Assembly (NCBI RefSeq): GCF_007748115.1
Contig: NZ_CP036289.1
Location: 4,898,001 to 4,962,000, forward strand
Length of the DNA: 64,000 nucleotides
Source of the DNA: Bremerella volcania
GTDB taxonomy: Bacteria; Planctomycetota; Planctomycetia; Pirellulales; Pirellulaceae
Reading direction: 5' to 3'
Numbering within the stretch: the first letter of the stretch is position 1; each line of letters opens with the position of its first letter. Positions 52,578 through 60,878 of this stretch are shown here, piece after piece. Under the pieces are notes generated by a model. The model did not search any database. It worked only from the letters and a program-made list of their open reading frames with translations, and was not told the origin of the DNA. The position numbers and the translations under genes were made by a program.

Positions 52578-53984
52578 TTACTTCACTCGGCGAGGTAACG
52601 TGATTTGAAAGCAGGTTTTCCCGTCGACTCGGTACCACTCAATCGTTCCCCCGTGCAGCTCTACGATTTCACGAACCACTGGCAACCCGAGCCCGGTTCC
52701 TTCCGGTTTGGTCGTTACCAATGGCTCGAACAGTTGATCCGCGATCTCGGCGGGCGGGCCCATTCCCTCGTCGCATACACGTATTGTAATCCATTCTGCC
52801 CCTTGGTGCGGAGAGGCCTCGATCTCAAGCCCCCCCGATTCGGCGACCTCCTTTCCTGCCGCCGCTTGAGAAGCGTGTGCCGCTAAAATCGCTTCTATCC
52901 CATTAAGCAGCAAATTCATCAGACACGTTTGCAGCAGCACCATGTCGGCATCCATCGTCGCCTCAGGCGGAAAGTCGACTTGGCGATGAATCGACAGTCC
53001 ATGATGCTGGGCCTGCGGCTCGACCATCATGACCGTGGCGTCGATCAGCTGCGCAATGCTGACCTCGCGTCGATCGATTCCCTGCTTTCGCCCCAGGCGA
53101 AGCATCGCTTGCACCATGTGCTCGACCATCGCCATCTGCCGCTGGGCAACCTGAAGACTCTCGCAATCGGGGATGTTGCAATCCAACCGGTGCAGCCCAA
53201 GGGCCATCTGTCCGCCGGTCATCGCGTTGCGGATCTGATGCGAGAAGCCTGCCCCGATCTGCCCCAGCACCTGGGCGCGTTCCATCGTGCGGACCTTCTT
53301 TTCGTATTGCTGCAGCTGCTGCGACATTTGATTGATCGCCAGAGAAAGATCGCGCAGTTCGTCGTTCGTCTTCCCAGGCGGAAGCTCGACGAAATCGCCT
53401 TCGGCAATCGTACCGACTTGTTTCTGAAGCCGAGCAATCGGCCGAGTGATTCTCGTCACCAAGAAGCTTGCCACCACCAGCATCGGTCCCACGGCCACCA
53501 GCCCCAATAGCATCAGCGGCCAGAACGACTGAGCCACGCGCCGATCGTAGTTCGCTTTGGGAAACAGCAGATGAACGGTCACGTCACCGCTGCCGGAGAA
53601 ACGCGAAGTGGTCGTGCTGTGAAAGTAGCTGACGCCTGCCAGGTTGATCACCTCGTCTAAACTGACGACGCCGGGGTTATCTTTCTTTAATAGGGATGGA
53701 AGTTCGTCTGGCGTGATTTCGGTGGTGGCTCGAACCAGTTTGCCCGTACTGTCGGTGACGGCCAGTTCGGTGCCGGTCAGCCCTTGAATCTGCTGAAGCA
53801 CCGGCAAGGAAAGAGGAAAGCGGACTTCACTAAGTTGCTGGTTGATCGCCGCGAGCCGGGCCTCGACTTCTTCACCGGTTTCGATCTTGGCGTACCAGAG
53901 ATTTAGCAGCGAGAGGGCAAAAACGGTAACCAGCGTCCAAAGCGTCAGCGGCAGAGTGACTTGATAAACGAGGGGCCAACGCAT
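52578..53984 (-). CDS. Membrane sensor histidine kinase (NtrB-type)
   Basis: A 468-residue kinase. TM1 (~10-30) and TM2 (~155-177) enclose a ~120-residue extracytoplasmic sensor domain. A HAMP linker (TRPIARLQKQVGTIAEGDFV) follows, then the phospho-acceptor His249 in GFSHQIRNAMT, the N box NLLLNGIEA, G1 CDEGMGPP and G2 GTGLGLPV. It phosphorylates the sigma-54 activator encoded immediately downstream. The stimulus is unknown. Divergent from the MoaD-like gene, with ~100 bp between. Confidence 0.9.
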   Translation of the reverse strand: MRWPLVYQVTLPLTLWTLVTVFALSLLNLWYAKIETGEEVEARLAAINQQLSEVRFPLSLPVLQQIQGLTGTELAVTDSTGKLVRATTEITPDELPSLLKKDNPGVVSLDEVINLAGVSYFHSTTTSRFSGSGDVTVHLLFPKANYDRRVAQSFWPLMLLGLVAVGPMLVVASFLVTRITRPIARLQKQVGTIAEGDFVELPPGKTNDELRDLSLAINQMSQQLQQYEKKVRTMERAQVLGQIGAGFSHQIRNAMTGGQMALGLHRLDCNIPDCESLQVAQRQMAMVEHMVQAMLRLGRKQGIDRREVSIAQLIDATVMMVEPQAQHHGLSIHRQVDFPPEATMDADMVLLQTCLMNLLLNGIEAILAAHASQAAAGKEVAESGGLEIEASPHQGAEWITIRVCDEGMGPPAEIADQLFEPLVTTKPEGTGLGLPVVREIVELHGGTIEWYRVDGKTCFQITLPRRVK

Positions 53985-54086
53985 CGGCGTCTTTCAGGCA
54001 TTTGCGGGAAACGGTCGTCCAGAGGAACAATCTATTGTAAACTGAACGTGTGGGTACGTGCCCTGTGCGTTTCGTCGGAGTTTTTG

Positions 54087-54350
54087 ATGGCCACCTTGTT
54101 CATCCCTGCGCAGTGGCGCGATTTAACCGAACAGCAAACCGCGGTGGAAATTGACGCTTCCACCCTGCGGGAAGCCCTAACTGAGCTTGATCGCCGCTTC
54201 CCAGGAATTCATACTCGATTATTCGAGCACGAAACGATCCGACCTTCGATTCAGATTTCGGTCGACGGTTCGCTCAGTGCCCGCAACCTTCGCGCGCCAC
54301 TTCACGCCGATAGCGAAGTTCACTTCCTACCTGCGATTGGTGGCGGCTGA
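54087..54350 (+). CDS. MoaD/ThiS-like ubiquitin-fold protein
   Basis: An 87-residue protein ending in AIGGG, with the C-terminal Gly-Gly needed for adenylation and thiocarboxylation. It has the beta-grasp pattern MATLFIPAQWRDLT, STLREALTELDRRFPG, ISVDGSLSA and DSEVHFLPAIGGG. Such carriers donate sulfur for molybdopterin, thiamine or amino-acid synthesis. The matching E1-like enzyme is not in the window. The ATG at 54087 follows GGAG by 7 nt. A secreted FG-GAP protein gene lies 35 bp downstream, possibly cotranscribed but unrelated in function. Confidence 0.82.
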   Translation: MATLFIPAQWRDLTEQQTAVEIDASTLREALTELDRRFPGIHTRLFEHETIRPSIQISVDGSLSARNLRAPLHADSEVHFLPAIGGG

Positions 54351-54385
54351 TTCCCCTCGACATCCCCTCCTCAGGAAATCCAACC

Positions 54386-55537
54386 ATGCGTAGCCTGCTG
54401 AGTCTCTCGCTACTATTTGCCCTGCCCTATGTGGCTGCTGCCGCGGCTCCCGAAAACTTCACCGTCAAGGTGCTCAGCGTCGATGCCAACGAAGGATGCG
54501 ACGTCGCCGACTTCGATGGCGACGGTAAGCTCGACGTGATCGCTGGCCGCAACTGGTATCGCAACGGCGACTGGCTGCCACGGCCGGTTCGCTTTTTTGA
54601 AGATGCCAACGGGTATGTCCACTCCAATGGCGATTTCGCGCGCGACGTAAACGGCGACGGCAAAATGGACGTGATTGCCGGCGACTTCTTTCAGGGCAAA
54701 GTGAACTGGTATGAAAACCCAGGCGCGCCTGCCAACCTGCAAGGCTACCTCTGGAAAGAGCACAACCTGATCGACACCAAGCTGACCACCAACGAAGCCA
54801 CCGTGATGGTCGACCTGGACGGAGACGGCGTCGACGAATGGGTCACCAACCAGTGGAACGCCAAGAATCCTTTGCTCGCTTGCCGCTTCACCAAGAACGA
54901 CAAGGGCGAACCGCAGTTAACCTCGTTCAAGATCGGCGATCGCAACGGTCACGGCATTGGCGTCGGCGACATCAACAACGACGGCCGCGTCGACATTCTC
55001 GTCGGCCAAGGCTGGTACGAAGGTCCTGAGGGTGGTCCCTGGTCGAGCGCGTGGACCTTCCACGAAGATTGGAGCGATCACCTCCCCTGCCCCATGCTGG
55101 TAACCGATGTGAACGGCGACGGCAAGAACGACATCATCGCCAGCAAAGCGCACGGCTTCGGTCTTTGGGCTTGGATTGCCAGCGGCACCGACAAGGAGGG
55201 TAAGCTGACCTTCGAGCAGAAGATGATCGACGACACCTTCAGCCAGGCCCATTGCTTGCACCTGGCCGACCTGGATGGAGACGGCAAAGACGACCTGGTG
55301 ACCGGCAAACGCGTCCGAGCCCACAACGGCAACGACCCAGGCGGCAAAGAACCGCCGGTGCTGAACTACTACACGTGGGACGACAAGGGCAACTTTACCC
55401 GCCACACCATCAACCGAGGCGAAGTCGGCATCGGGCTACAGATTCGCACGGCAGACATCGACGGCGACGGCGATATTGATATTGTCGTGCCAGGTAAGGA
55501 TGGAACGCAGATTCTATTCAATCCGCTGAAGGGTTAA
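54386..55537 (+). CDS. Secreted FG-GAP/VCBS beta-propeller protein
   Basis: A 383-residue exported protein (signal LSLLFALPYVAAAAA). Several calcium-binding DxDxDG units are visible: DFDGDGKLDVIAG, DVNGDGKMDVIAGD, DLDGDGVDEW, DINNDGRVDILVG, DVNGDGKNDIIAS, DLDGDGKDDLVTG and DIDGDGDIDIVVPG. Seven repeats match the seven-bladed integrin-like propeller of VCBS/FG-GAP proteins. These bind Ca2+ and usually mediate ligand or surface interactions. Very common in planctomycetes; the specific ligand is unknown. Ends 10 bp before a GC-rich hairpin repeat. Confidence 0.88.
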   Translation: MRSLLSLSLLFALPYVAAAAAPENFTVKVLSVDANEGCDVADFDGDGKLDVIAGRNWYRNGDWLPRPVRFFEDANGYVHSNGDFARDVNGDGKMDVIAGDFFQGKVNWYENPGAPANLQGYLWKEHNLIDTKLTTNEATVMVDLDGDGVDEWVTNQWNAKNPLLACRFTKNDKGEPQLTSFKIGDRNGHGIGVGDINNDGRVDILVGQGWYEGPEGGPWSSAWTFHEDWSDHLPCPMLVTDVNGDGKNDIIASKAHGFGLWAWIASGTDKEGKLTFEQKMIDDTFSQAHCLHLADLDGDGKDDLVTGKRVRAHNGNDPGGKEPPVLNYYTWDDKGNFTRHTINRGEVGIGLQIRTADIDGDGDIDIVVPGKDGTQILFNPLKG

Positions 55538-55547
55538 GTCTCTATCT

Positions 55548-55583
55548 TGTCCCCTCTCCCTCGCAGACGGTGGAGAGGGGACA
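55548..55583. repeat. GC-rich inverted repeat (family copy 6), probable bidirectional terminator
   Basis: Perfect 12-bp stem TGTCCCCTCTCC (55548-55559) / GGAGAGGGGACA (55572-55583) with a 12-nt loop containing GCAGACGG. The loop is largely the reverse complement of the loop at 42508-42519, so the two copies are in opposite orientation. It sits between convergent genes. Confidence 0.8.
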
Positions 55584-55601
55584 TGAGTTAGAGATACTGT
55601 T

Positions 55602-57443
55602 CTAGAGGTACTGTGCCAGCGGGCCACCTTTTGCCGCCAGTGTGTCGACCTTTGCGGTTACCGCAGCGTCTTCGATTAATGGCGGCGCGTTCCAGGGTTT
55701 CAGGCGGGCATCGATGACCAGCGAGCCTTCGCAGCCCCAGTGTTTTTGCACGGTGCTGCTGGCGATGCCGTGGACGTCGGCGGCGGGGTTGCTGCGGGTG
55801 AACGTGACCCACAGAAGGTTGTTAAGCGTCTGCGCGGTGAACTCGCTTTCGTCGGCGACGATCACCAGTGGGAACTGGTTGATGGTGTCGCTAGCTGAAT
55901 AGATCGACGTGAATCGTTCGATGGCTGGCTCCGCCAGTTGAAGAGCGGCCTGATACTTCGGCCCACCCACAACCAGCACGCCGGGCATGGCGACCTTGGG
56001 CGTGTGGAAACCATCGGGTAGCGTCAGATCGCCGGGGACTTCGGTCGGCAGTTCGCGGATGGGCGGGCCAACCGCGGCGATGATCGCTTTCGAGCCGTGA
56101 TTGAACTGGCCGCTGGAATAGTCGAGCGTATCGATGGTGGTCTCGGTCAGGAAATGAATATCGCGCCGCCAATCGACTCGCCGCAGCACATGCAGCAGGA
56201 ACGGGCAGATCTCGTGCAGGTTCAAGCTGGGGTCGTCTTGTTCGGCGGCGATGAACAAGTACTTCGCCAAGGACATCTGCCCCTGGCCAAGGATGGCCGA
56301 AGCCTGCGTCATCAGTTCTTTGGGGCGACGACGCTCTTCATACGGGACGTAGCGCTCGCTGCCGATTGCCAGCAAAAGTGGATGGACGCCAGACGCATCG
56401 ACGGCGTGCACTTCCTTCACGCCGGGTAGCACCGTGGGAATGACCGGCCCGGTGATTTCGTGAATCAACTCGCCGAAGGTGGTATCTTCCTGGGGAGGTC
56501 TGCCAACGACGGTGAACGGCCAGATGGCACCGTCGCGGTGGTAAACCTTGTCGACCCGCATCGTGGGGAAAAGATGCTTCAAGCTGTAATAGCCGAGGTG
56601 ATCGCCGAATGGCCCCTCAGGCTTTTCTTCGCCGGCATGAATCGTCCCGCTGATGCAGAAGTCGGCTTCGGCGTAGATGGGTAGCTTGCTACGCGTGGTG
56701 GCCATGGGAATGCGGTGACCGGCGAGTGCTCCGGCGAAGCCGAGTTCGGAAAGCCCCTCGGGCAGCGGCATCACGGCGGCCAGCGTCATGGCCGGATTTC
56801 CGCCGACGAAGATGTTTACCCGCAGCGGCTCTCCCTTAGCGATCGCCGCGGCATGGTGCACGCCGATGCCGCGATGAATCTGATAATGCAGCCCGACTTC
56901 CTCGACGGGATCGTACTCATTGCCGGCGATCTGCACGCGGTACATGCCCAGGTTGGAATGGTTCAGCCCGCCGACGCGCTGGTCCTCGGTGTATACCTGG
57001 GGAAGCGTCACATACGGTCCGCCATCATCCGGCCAAGAGACCAGCTTGGGCAAGTCAGTCAGCTTGATTTCGTTTTGAAAGATGGGCCCGCTGCGGACCT
57101 TTTTGGGAAGCATCGAAATCGCGCCCAGTGGAGCGTAAGCGTACCGTAGCGGTGACTTCAGCAGTTGGTTCGGATCGATCTTCAGTTCGATCAACCGCTT
57201 CACCGTTTCCAGCGTATCTCGAAAGATGAAGCGAGCCCGCTCGAGCGATCCAAACAGATTGCCAACCATTGGGAAGCGGCAGTCCTTCACATTGGCAAAC
57301 AGCACGGCCGGGCCACCGTTGGCGTAGACGCGGCGCTGGATCTCGGCGATTTCAAGGTGTGCGTCGACGACGTCTTCGACCACTAGCAAATGGTCTGTAC
57401 GACGCAGATCGTCGACGCAGGCTCGGAGAGTTCGATAGCCCAT
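55602..57443 (-). CDS. UbiD-family (prFMN-dependent) decarboxylase
   Basis: A 613-residue UbiD-fold protein. Characteristic stretches include GMYRVQIAGNEYD (prFMN/Mg site), HYQIHRGIGVHHAAA, a catalytic loop KPEGPFGDHLGYYS and a C-terminal segment with VIVADESEFTAQTLNNLLWV. UbiD enzymes decarboxylate aromatic or unsaturated acids with prenylated FMN made by UbiX; no ubiX is present in the window. Length is above E. coli UbiD (497). The substrate (4-hydroxybenzoate-type in ubiquinone/menaquinone routes, or aromatic degradation) cannot be told. Confidence 0.87.
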   Translation of the reverse strand: MGYRTLRACVDDLRRTDHLLVVEDVVDAHLEIAEIQRRVYANGGPAVLFANVKDCRFPMVGNLFGSLERARFIFRDTLETVKRLIELKIDPNQLLKSPLRYAYAPLGAISMLPKKVRSGPIFQNEIKLTDLPKLVSWPDDGGPYVTLPQVYTEDQRVGGLNHSNLGMYRVQIAGNEYDPVEEVGLHYQIHRGIGVHHAAAIAKGEPLRVNIFVGGNPAMTLAAVMPLPEGLSELGFAGALAGHRIPMATTRSKLPIYAEADFCISGTIHAGEEKPEGPFGDHLGYYSLKHLFPTMRVDKVYHRDGAIWPFTVVGRPPQEDTTFGELIHEITGPVIPTVLPGVKEVHAVDASGVHPLLLAIGSERYVPYEERRRPKELMTQASAILGQGQMSLAKYLFIAAEQDDPSLNLHEICPFLLHVLRRVDWRRDIHFLTETTIDTLDYSSGQFNHGSKAIIAAVGPPIRELPTEVPGDLTLPDGFHTPKVAMPGVLVVGGPKYQAALQLAEPAIERFTSIYSASDTINQFPLVIVADESEFTAQTLNNLLWVTFTRSNPAADVHGIASSTVQKHWGCEGSLVIDARLKPWNAPPLIEDAAVTAKVDTLAAKGGPLAQYL

Positions 57444-57562
57444 AATTCGTGATGGTGTGCTTGAGTTGCTTCTGACCTACTGGGGGCTGCACACTAGCAG
57501 TGGCAACCCCAGGAGGTTACCGCCATGCAGTCGACTTCGCAACAAGGCACCTTAGCCCATCA

Positions 57563-58057
57563 TTAACCATGATCGTGATCGTATGCGCTACCTGGGCCGT
57601 GCGCGTGGCCGTGCTCTAGCTCTTCCGGCGTCGCATCGCGAACGTCGACGACGGTGATGTCGAAGTAGAGCGTTTCGTCGGCCAGTTCATGGTTGCCGTC
57701 GACAATGACGACGTCCTCTTTGATGTCGACCACGGTAACCAGGACCTGATCGTCCTCGGTTTCGAGTACGAACTGCGTCCCTTCTTCAACTTCGCCCAGT
57801 TCGGCGAACTGTTCTTTTTCGAGTTCCCAGATCAGTTCTTCGTCGAACTTACCGTAGCCTTCTTCCGGTGGTATAACGACTTGAAACGTCTCGCCGGAGT
57901 CGCGGTCGTCGAGTGCCTTTTCCATTCCTGGAATCAGATTCCCTACGCCATGCAAATAGGCGAGCGGATCCGAAGCATCGGCCGCATCGATCAGATTCCC
58001 TTCGGAATCTTTCAAAGTGTAGGTAATGGAAACGACCGTGTTCTTGGCAACTTTCAT
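57563..58057 (-). CDS. slyD: SlyD-like FKBP-type peptidyl-prolyl isomerase
   Basis: A 164-residue FKBP-fold chaperone. Features: VVSITYTLKDSEGNLID, LAYLHGVGNLIPGMEKAL, VVIPPEEGYGKFDEE (insert-in-flap domain of SlyD), VDGNHELADETLYFDITVV and a metal-binding tail HGHAHG...DHDHG. SlyD isomerises prolyl bonds and can deliver nickel. The ATG at 58057 fits the family start; a longer form from 58093 adds 12 residues without support. Divergent from the phosphatase-VOC gene. Confidence 0.9.
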   Translation of the reverse strand: MKVAKNTVVSITYTLKDSEGNLIDAADASDPLAYLHGVGNLIPGMEKALDDRDSGETFQVVIPPEEGYGKFDEELIWELEKEQFAELGEVEEGTQFVLETEDDQVLVTVVDIKEDVVIVDGNHELADETLYFDITVVDVRDATPEELEHGHAHGPGSAYDHDHG

Positions 58058-58259
58058 CGATTCATCCCAGGCAATGCCCATTGGGCTAAACATATCGTAG
58101 GGGCGATAGTTTCAGCATACTGTGCGAAAGGAATAGGCTCAATCTCGGCTTGGGGGAAACTAACTGGTTATGTAGAAAAGAATTAGCGTTCGACGCAGGC
58201 GTTTATCACACTTCCGACAACTGTACGGATGAAACCGTTGAGAAAGGTCTCGGGCTGTT

Positions 58260-59033
58260 ATGCGTGAAATCATTCCTGGCAAGCTTTGGATCGCCAACGC
58301 GCGCCAAGCACGTGATATTCGTTCGACCTTGGCTCCCGGGGTGACGGCTGTGATCGACCTGGCGATCGAAGAAACTCCCATCACGTTTCCCCGCGATATC
58401 CTCTATTGCCGTTTTCCGATTGTCGATGGTACCGGCAACCCCGGATACCTGCTTCAGGCCTGCATTGAAACGGTTGCCAAGTTGATCGAGGCACACTATC
58501 CGACGGTCATTGCGTGTAGCGCCGGGATGAGTCGATCCCCGATCATCGCCGCGGCCGCGATCGCCCAGGTCAAAGGGCTCGCTTTGGAAGACGCGCTTTT
58601 GAAGCTGACCGAGACAGGGCCGCACGATGTTTCTCCGGCCCTGCTGAACGCTGTCCTAGACGCGATGCCGAGCCTGGCCACCAGTCATGCGCGACTGAAC
58701 TTAATCGTCTTGCGGTCCAGTGATCCGGACGCGACGGTGCGATTCTATCAAGCGTTGGGGCTGCCCTTCACCCAAGAGCAGCACGGCAAGGGCCCCATTC
58801 ACTGGGCCAGCGAAACCAATCGTTTCGTCATGGAGATTTACCCGGCGAAGTCACCGGAACAAGTCGACACGTTCACCAGCGTGGGACTGAACGTTTCCGA
58901 CATCCACCGGGTCATGCAGCTGTTGATCGCCTCCGACATGAAGATCACGAGCGAACCAAAGGAGTTTGACTGGGGCATTCAAGCGATCGTCAAGGATCCG
59001 GACGGGCGTAGCGTAATTCTTGTTGAGCGGTGA
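58260..59033 (+). CDS. Dual-specificity protein phosphatase fused to a glyoxalase/VOC domain
   Basis: A 257-residue cytoplasmic protein with two parts. Residues ~1-140 are a dual-specificity phosphatase-like domain. Its P-loop VIACSAGMSRSP contains the catalytic Cys86 and Arg92 (CxxGxxRS), and a candidate general acid Asp lies upstream in IVDGTGNPG. Residues ~145-257 form a VOC/glyoxalase fold: NLIVLRSSDPDATVRFYQAL and WGIQAIVKDPDGRSVILVE. No family with this exact order is known to the annotator. The fusion suggests that the phosphatase responds to or acts with a small-molecule/metal VOC module. Confidence 0.8.
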   Translation: MREIIPGKLWIANARQARDIRSTLAPGVTAVIDLAIEETPITFPRDILYCRFPIVDGTGNPGYLLQACIETVAKLIEAHYPTVIACSAGMSRSPIIAAAAIAQVKGLALEDALLKLTETGPHDVSPALLNAVLDAMPSLATSHARLNLIVLRSSDPDATVRFYQALGLPFTQEQHGKGPIHWASETNRFVMEIYPAKSPEQVDTFTSVGLNVSDIHRVMQLLIASDMKITSEPKEFDWGIQAIVKDPDGRSVILVER

Positions 59034-59418
59034 GCTCTTTTGAGCCTAAGTTGTTACAATAATTTGCATATCTATTTCTTAACACTTTATCAAAAGTGAC
59101 AAACAGAACATCGACTCAATGAGATACGCCAAAGGTGATCAAAAAATGATCACGTAAAGCTTGGCGAATGTTCTTTCTAAGCCGATTACGACGCTTCCAC
59201 CCACGAGAAGCAGCGAAGTTTAAGCTCTAGGTAAAGAGTTGGACTACCTCTTAACACAACGGTCGGGCTGTGTGGGTTATTTGGGTGATGGGTACCGGGT
59301 GCTAGTAAACCTTTGGGAATCGCTGATGGATGACTTTTCCGGAGACGGTGTACGTTTCGATAACATTAGTGCTCACGAGGAGCACGGACGTTGCCAATCA
59401 AACACGGAGGAGATACAT
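59034..59418. other. A+T-rich leader region of the coiled-coil gene, with a perfect palindrome
   Basis: About 385 bp with no gene of its own. A perfect palindrome GTGATCA-N5-TGATCAC (59135-59153, loop AAAAA) is a candidate operator or weak terminator. The sequence just upstream of the gene ends in GGAGGAG, a very strong ribosome-binding site. Confidence 0.45.
59135..59153. promoter_or_regulatory. Palindromic operator candidate
   Basis: GTGATCA (59135-59141) and TGATCAC (59147-59153) form a perfect 7-bp inverted repeat around AAAAA, a typical dimer-binding geometry. It is ~265 bp before the coiled-coil gene start. No regulator is linked. Confidence 0.4.
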
Positions 59419-60702
59419 ATGCCTATTAATGATCATTATTTGGATGATACCGATTACGGCTGGGCGATGCGGAACCCAGGGATCATCGGCAGTTTCTGTC
59501 TCGTTTTAGGAATCACCCTGGGTGTCGCGGTCACCCAGTTCTGGCTGCAGCAAGACCTGGTCAAGCAACTCGCCAAAGTTGAAAAAGAAGTCAAAGCGAC
59601 CCATCACCCGCTCAATCAGCTGACCGGATTCAACGATGCCACACAGCGAACCAACTCGCTTCTGGCACGCCTGGAAGATCAGAGCAGCATGCTCTACAAA
59701 GCAGGCCAGACCGTCCAGCGTTCGGATCGCCTGCATGACGAAATCGCTCGCCTGTCGGCCAAGTTGACCACGGCCGAAGCGACGGCCTCGAAGCTGAACA
59801 ACCTGCAAACGGACCTCGACAAAGCCAACTTGAAGCTGACCGCCGCTCAGCAGCGCGTCGACGAGCTGGAATCGCTGGCCGCCCGACTGGTCCGTAGCGG
59901 AGCCGACATCCACCAAGCGAAGGACTCGCTGGCTTCGATGGAGATGGTCCAACAGCAGCTGATCAACCAGCAGTGCCTGATGCCGGAACTGACTGCCACG
60001 GTCGATTCACACTGGAAACTACAGAATGCGATCTGTGATCTGGCTGCCCAGTCGGACGCCACCGACCGTGCGATCGATTCGCTGGCCCACAACCAGAGCC
60101 GCGTGCAGCAGTTGGCGATAGATACCGAACAGTCGAACCTGGTTCTGGCCAACATGCAGTCGATCCTGGACGAGCAGAAATCGATGGACTTGCAGGTGCA
60201 GAAGCTGGCCGACACGTTGGACGCCGCCACCGAACTGTCGTACCAGGCAATCCGTCTGAACACGCGCATCAAAGACGTGCGAAAGCAGACCACTTCGGCC
60301 AATAAGAACATGGACGAACTGGCCTGGCTGGTGAACTTCCTGAACTCGCAGGAAGAAAAGATCGCTCTGGCTCAAGAGAACCTGCACAAGATCGATCACA
60401 TCGAAGATCAGGTAGTCCGCCTGGACGATTGCGTCCCTGCTTTGGTCGAAAACATCGACCTGGTGACCGGCCTGAACAAGACGATGGTTTCGGTCCTGGG
60501 TAGCTCGAGCGACCTGCGATCGCAACTGGCCGAGATCGTTTTGATGCAGCCAGCGGTCGAACAACTGGCAACGCAGTTTCGCCAGATCACGGCTCCTTCC
60601 GAAGACAGCAAGCTGGTCAATGCGAAGGATCGTGCCAAAGAGATGATCGAATCTTCGCGACCAGAGCTGAAGATTCCCGTGTACATCAGCCGGGCTAAAT
60701 AG
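59419..60702 (+). CDS. Single-pass membrane protein with long coiled coil, unknown function
   Basis: A 427-residue protein. After a short acidic N-terminus (residues 1-18) one membrane helix follows (GIIGSFCLVLGITLGVAVTQF, about 22-42), then ~370 residues of Leu/Gln/Asp/Lys-rich coiled coil. A run of repeats follows a pattern such as LARLEDQSSMLYKAGQTVQR, LNNLQTDLDKAN, LANMQSILDEQKSMDLQ and QKLADTLDAATELS. This is an extracytoplasmic or cytoplasmic rod anchored by its N-terminus; topology is unknown. The start at 59419 is fixed by GGAGGAG (59406-59412); earlier in-frame starts are not needed. No family recognised. Confidence 0.72.
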   Translation: MPINDHYLDDTDYGWAMRNPGIIGSFCLVLGITLGVAVTQFWLQQDLVKQLAKVEKEVKATHHPLNQLTGFNDATQRTNSLLARLEDQSSMLYKAGQTVQRSDRLHDEIARLSAKLTTAEATASKLNNLQTDLDKANLKLTAAQQRVDELESLAARLVRSGADIHQAKDSLASMEMVQQQLINQQCLMPELTATVDSHWKLQNAICDLAAQSDATDRAIDSLAHNQSRVQQLAIDTEQSNLVLANMQSILDEQKSMDLQVQKLADTLDAATELSYQAIRLNTRIKDVRKQTTSANKNMDELAWLVNFLNSQEEKIALAQENLHKIDHIEDQVVRLDDCVPALVENIDLVTGLNKTMVSVLGSSSDLRSQLAEIVLMQPAVEQLATQFRQITAPSEDSKLVNAKDRAKEMIESSRPELKIPVYISRAK

Positions 60703-60878
60703 CTCGGCGGGTGCTATCGCCCCCTTGCCTGCCCCAGCCGCCGACGAACCGTGGCAAACAATTGGACATTCGCTTGCTCCCGTGGCAAACCGTGGCTCTC
60801 CTCTTCTCTGGCGAGTGAATGACCAAAAAAAGGAAAATCGTCGGCGGCTTCGATCGGAAGCAACTTTCGATCAAGCGG

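Noticed and set aside
16294-55583. CRISPR-like repeat array
   Set aside because: The GC-rich repeats are scattered over 40 kb in single or double copies, with no regular spacers and no cas genes.
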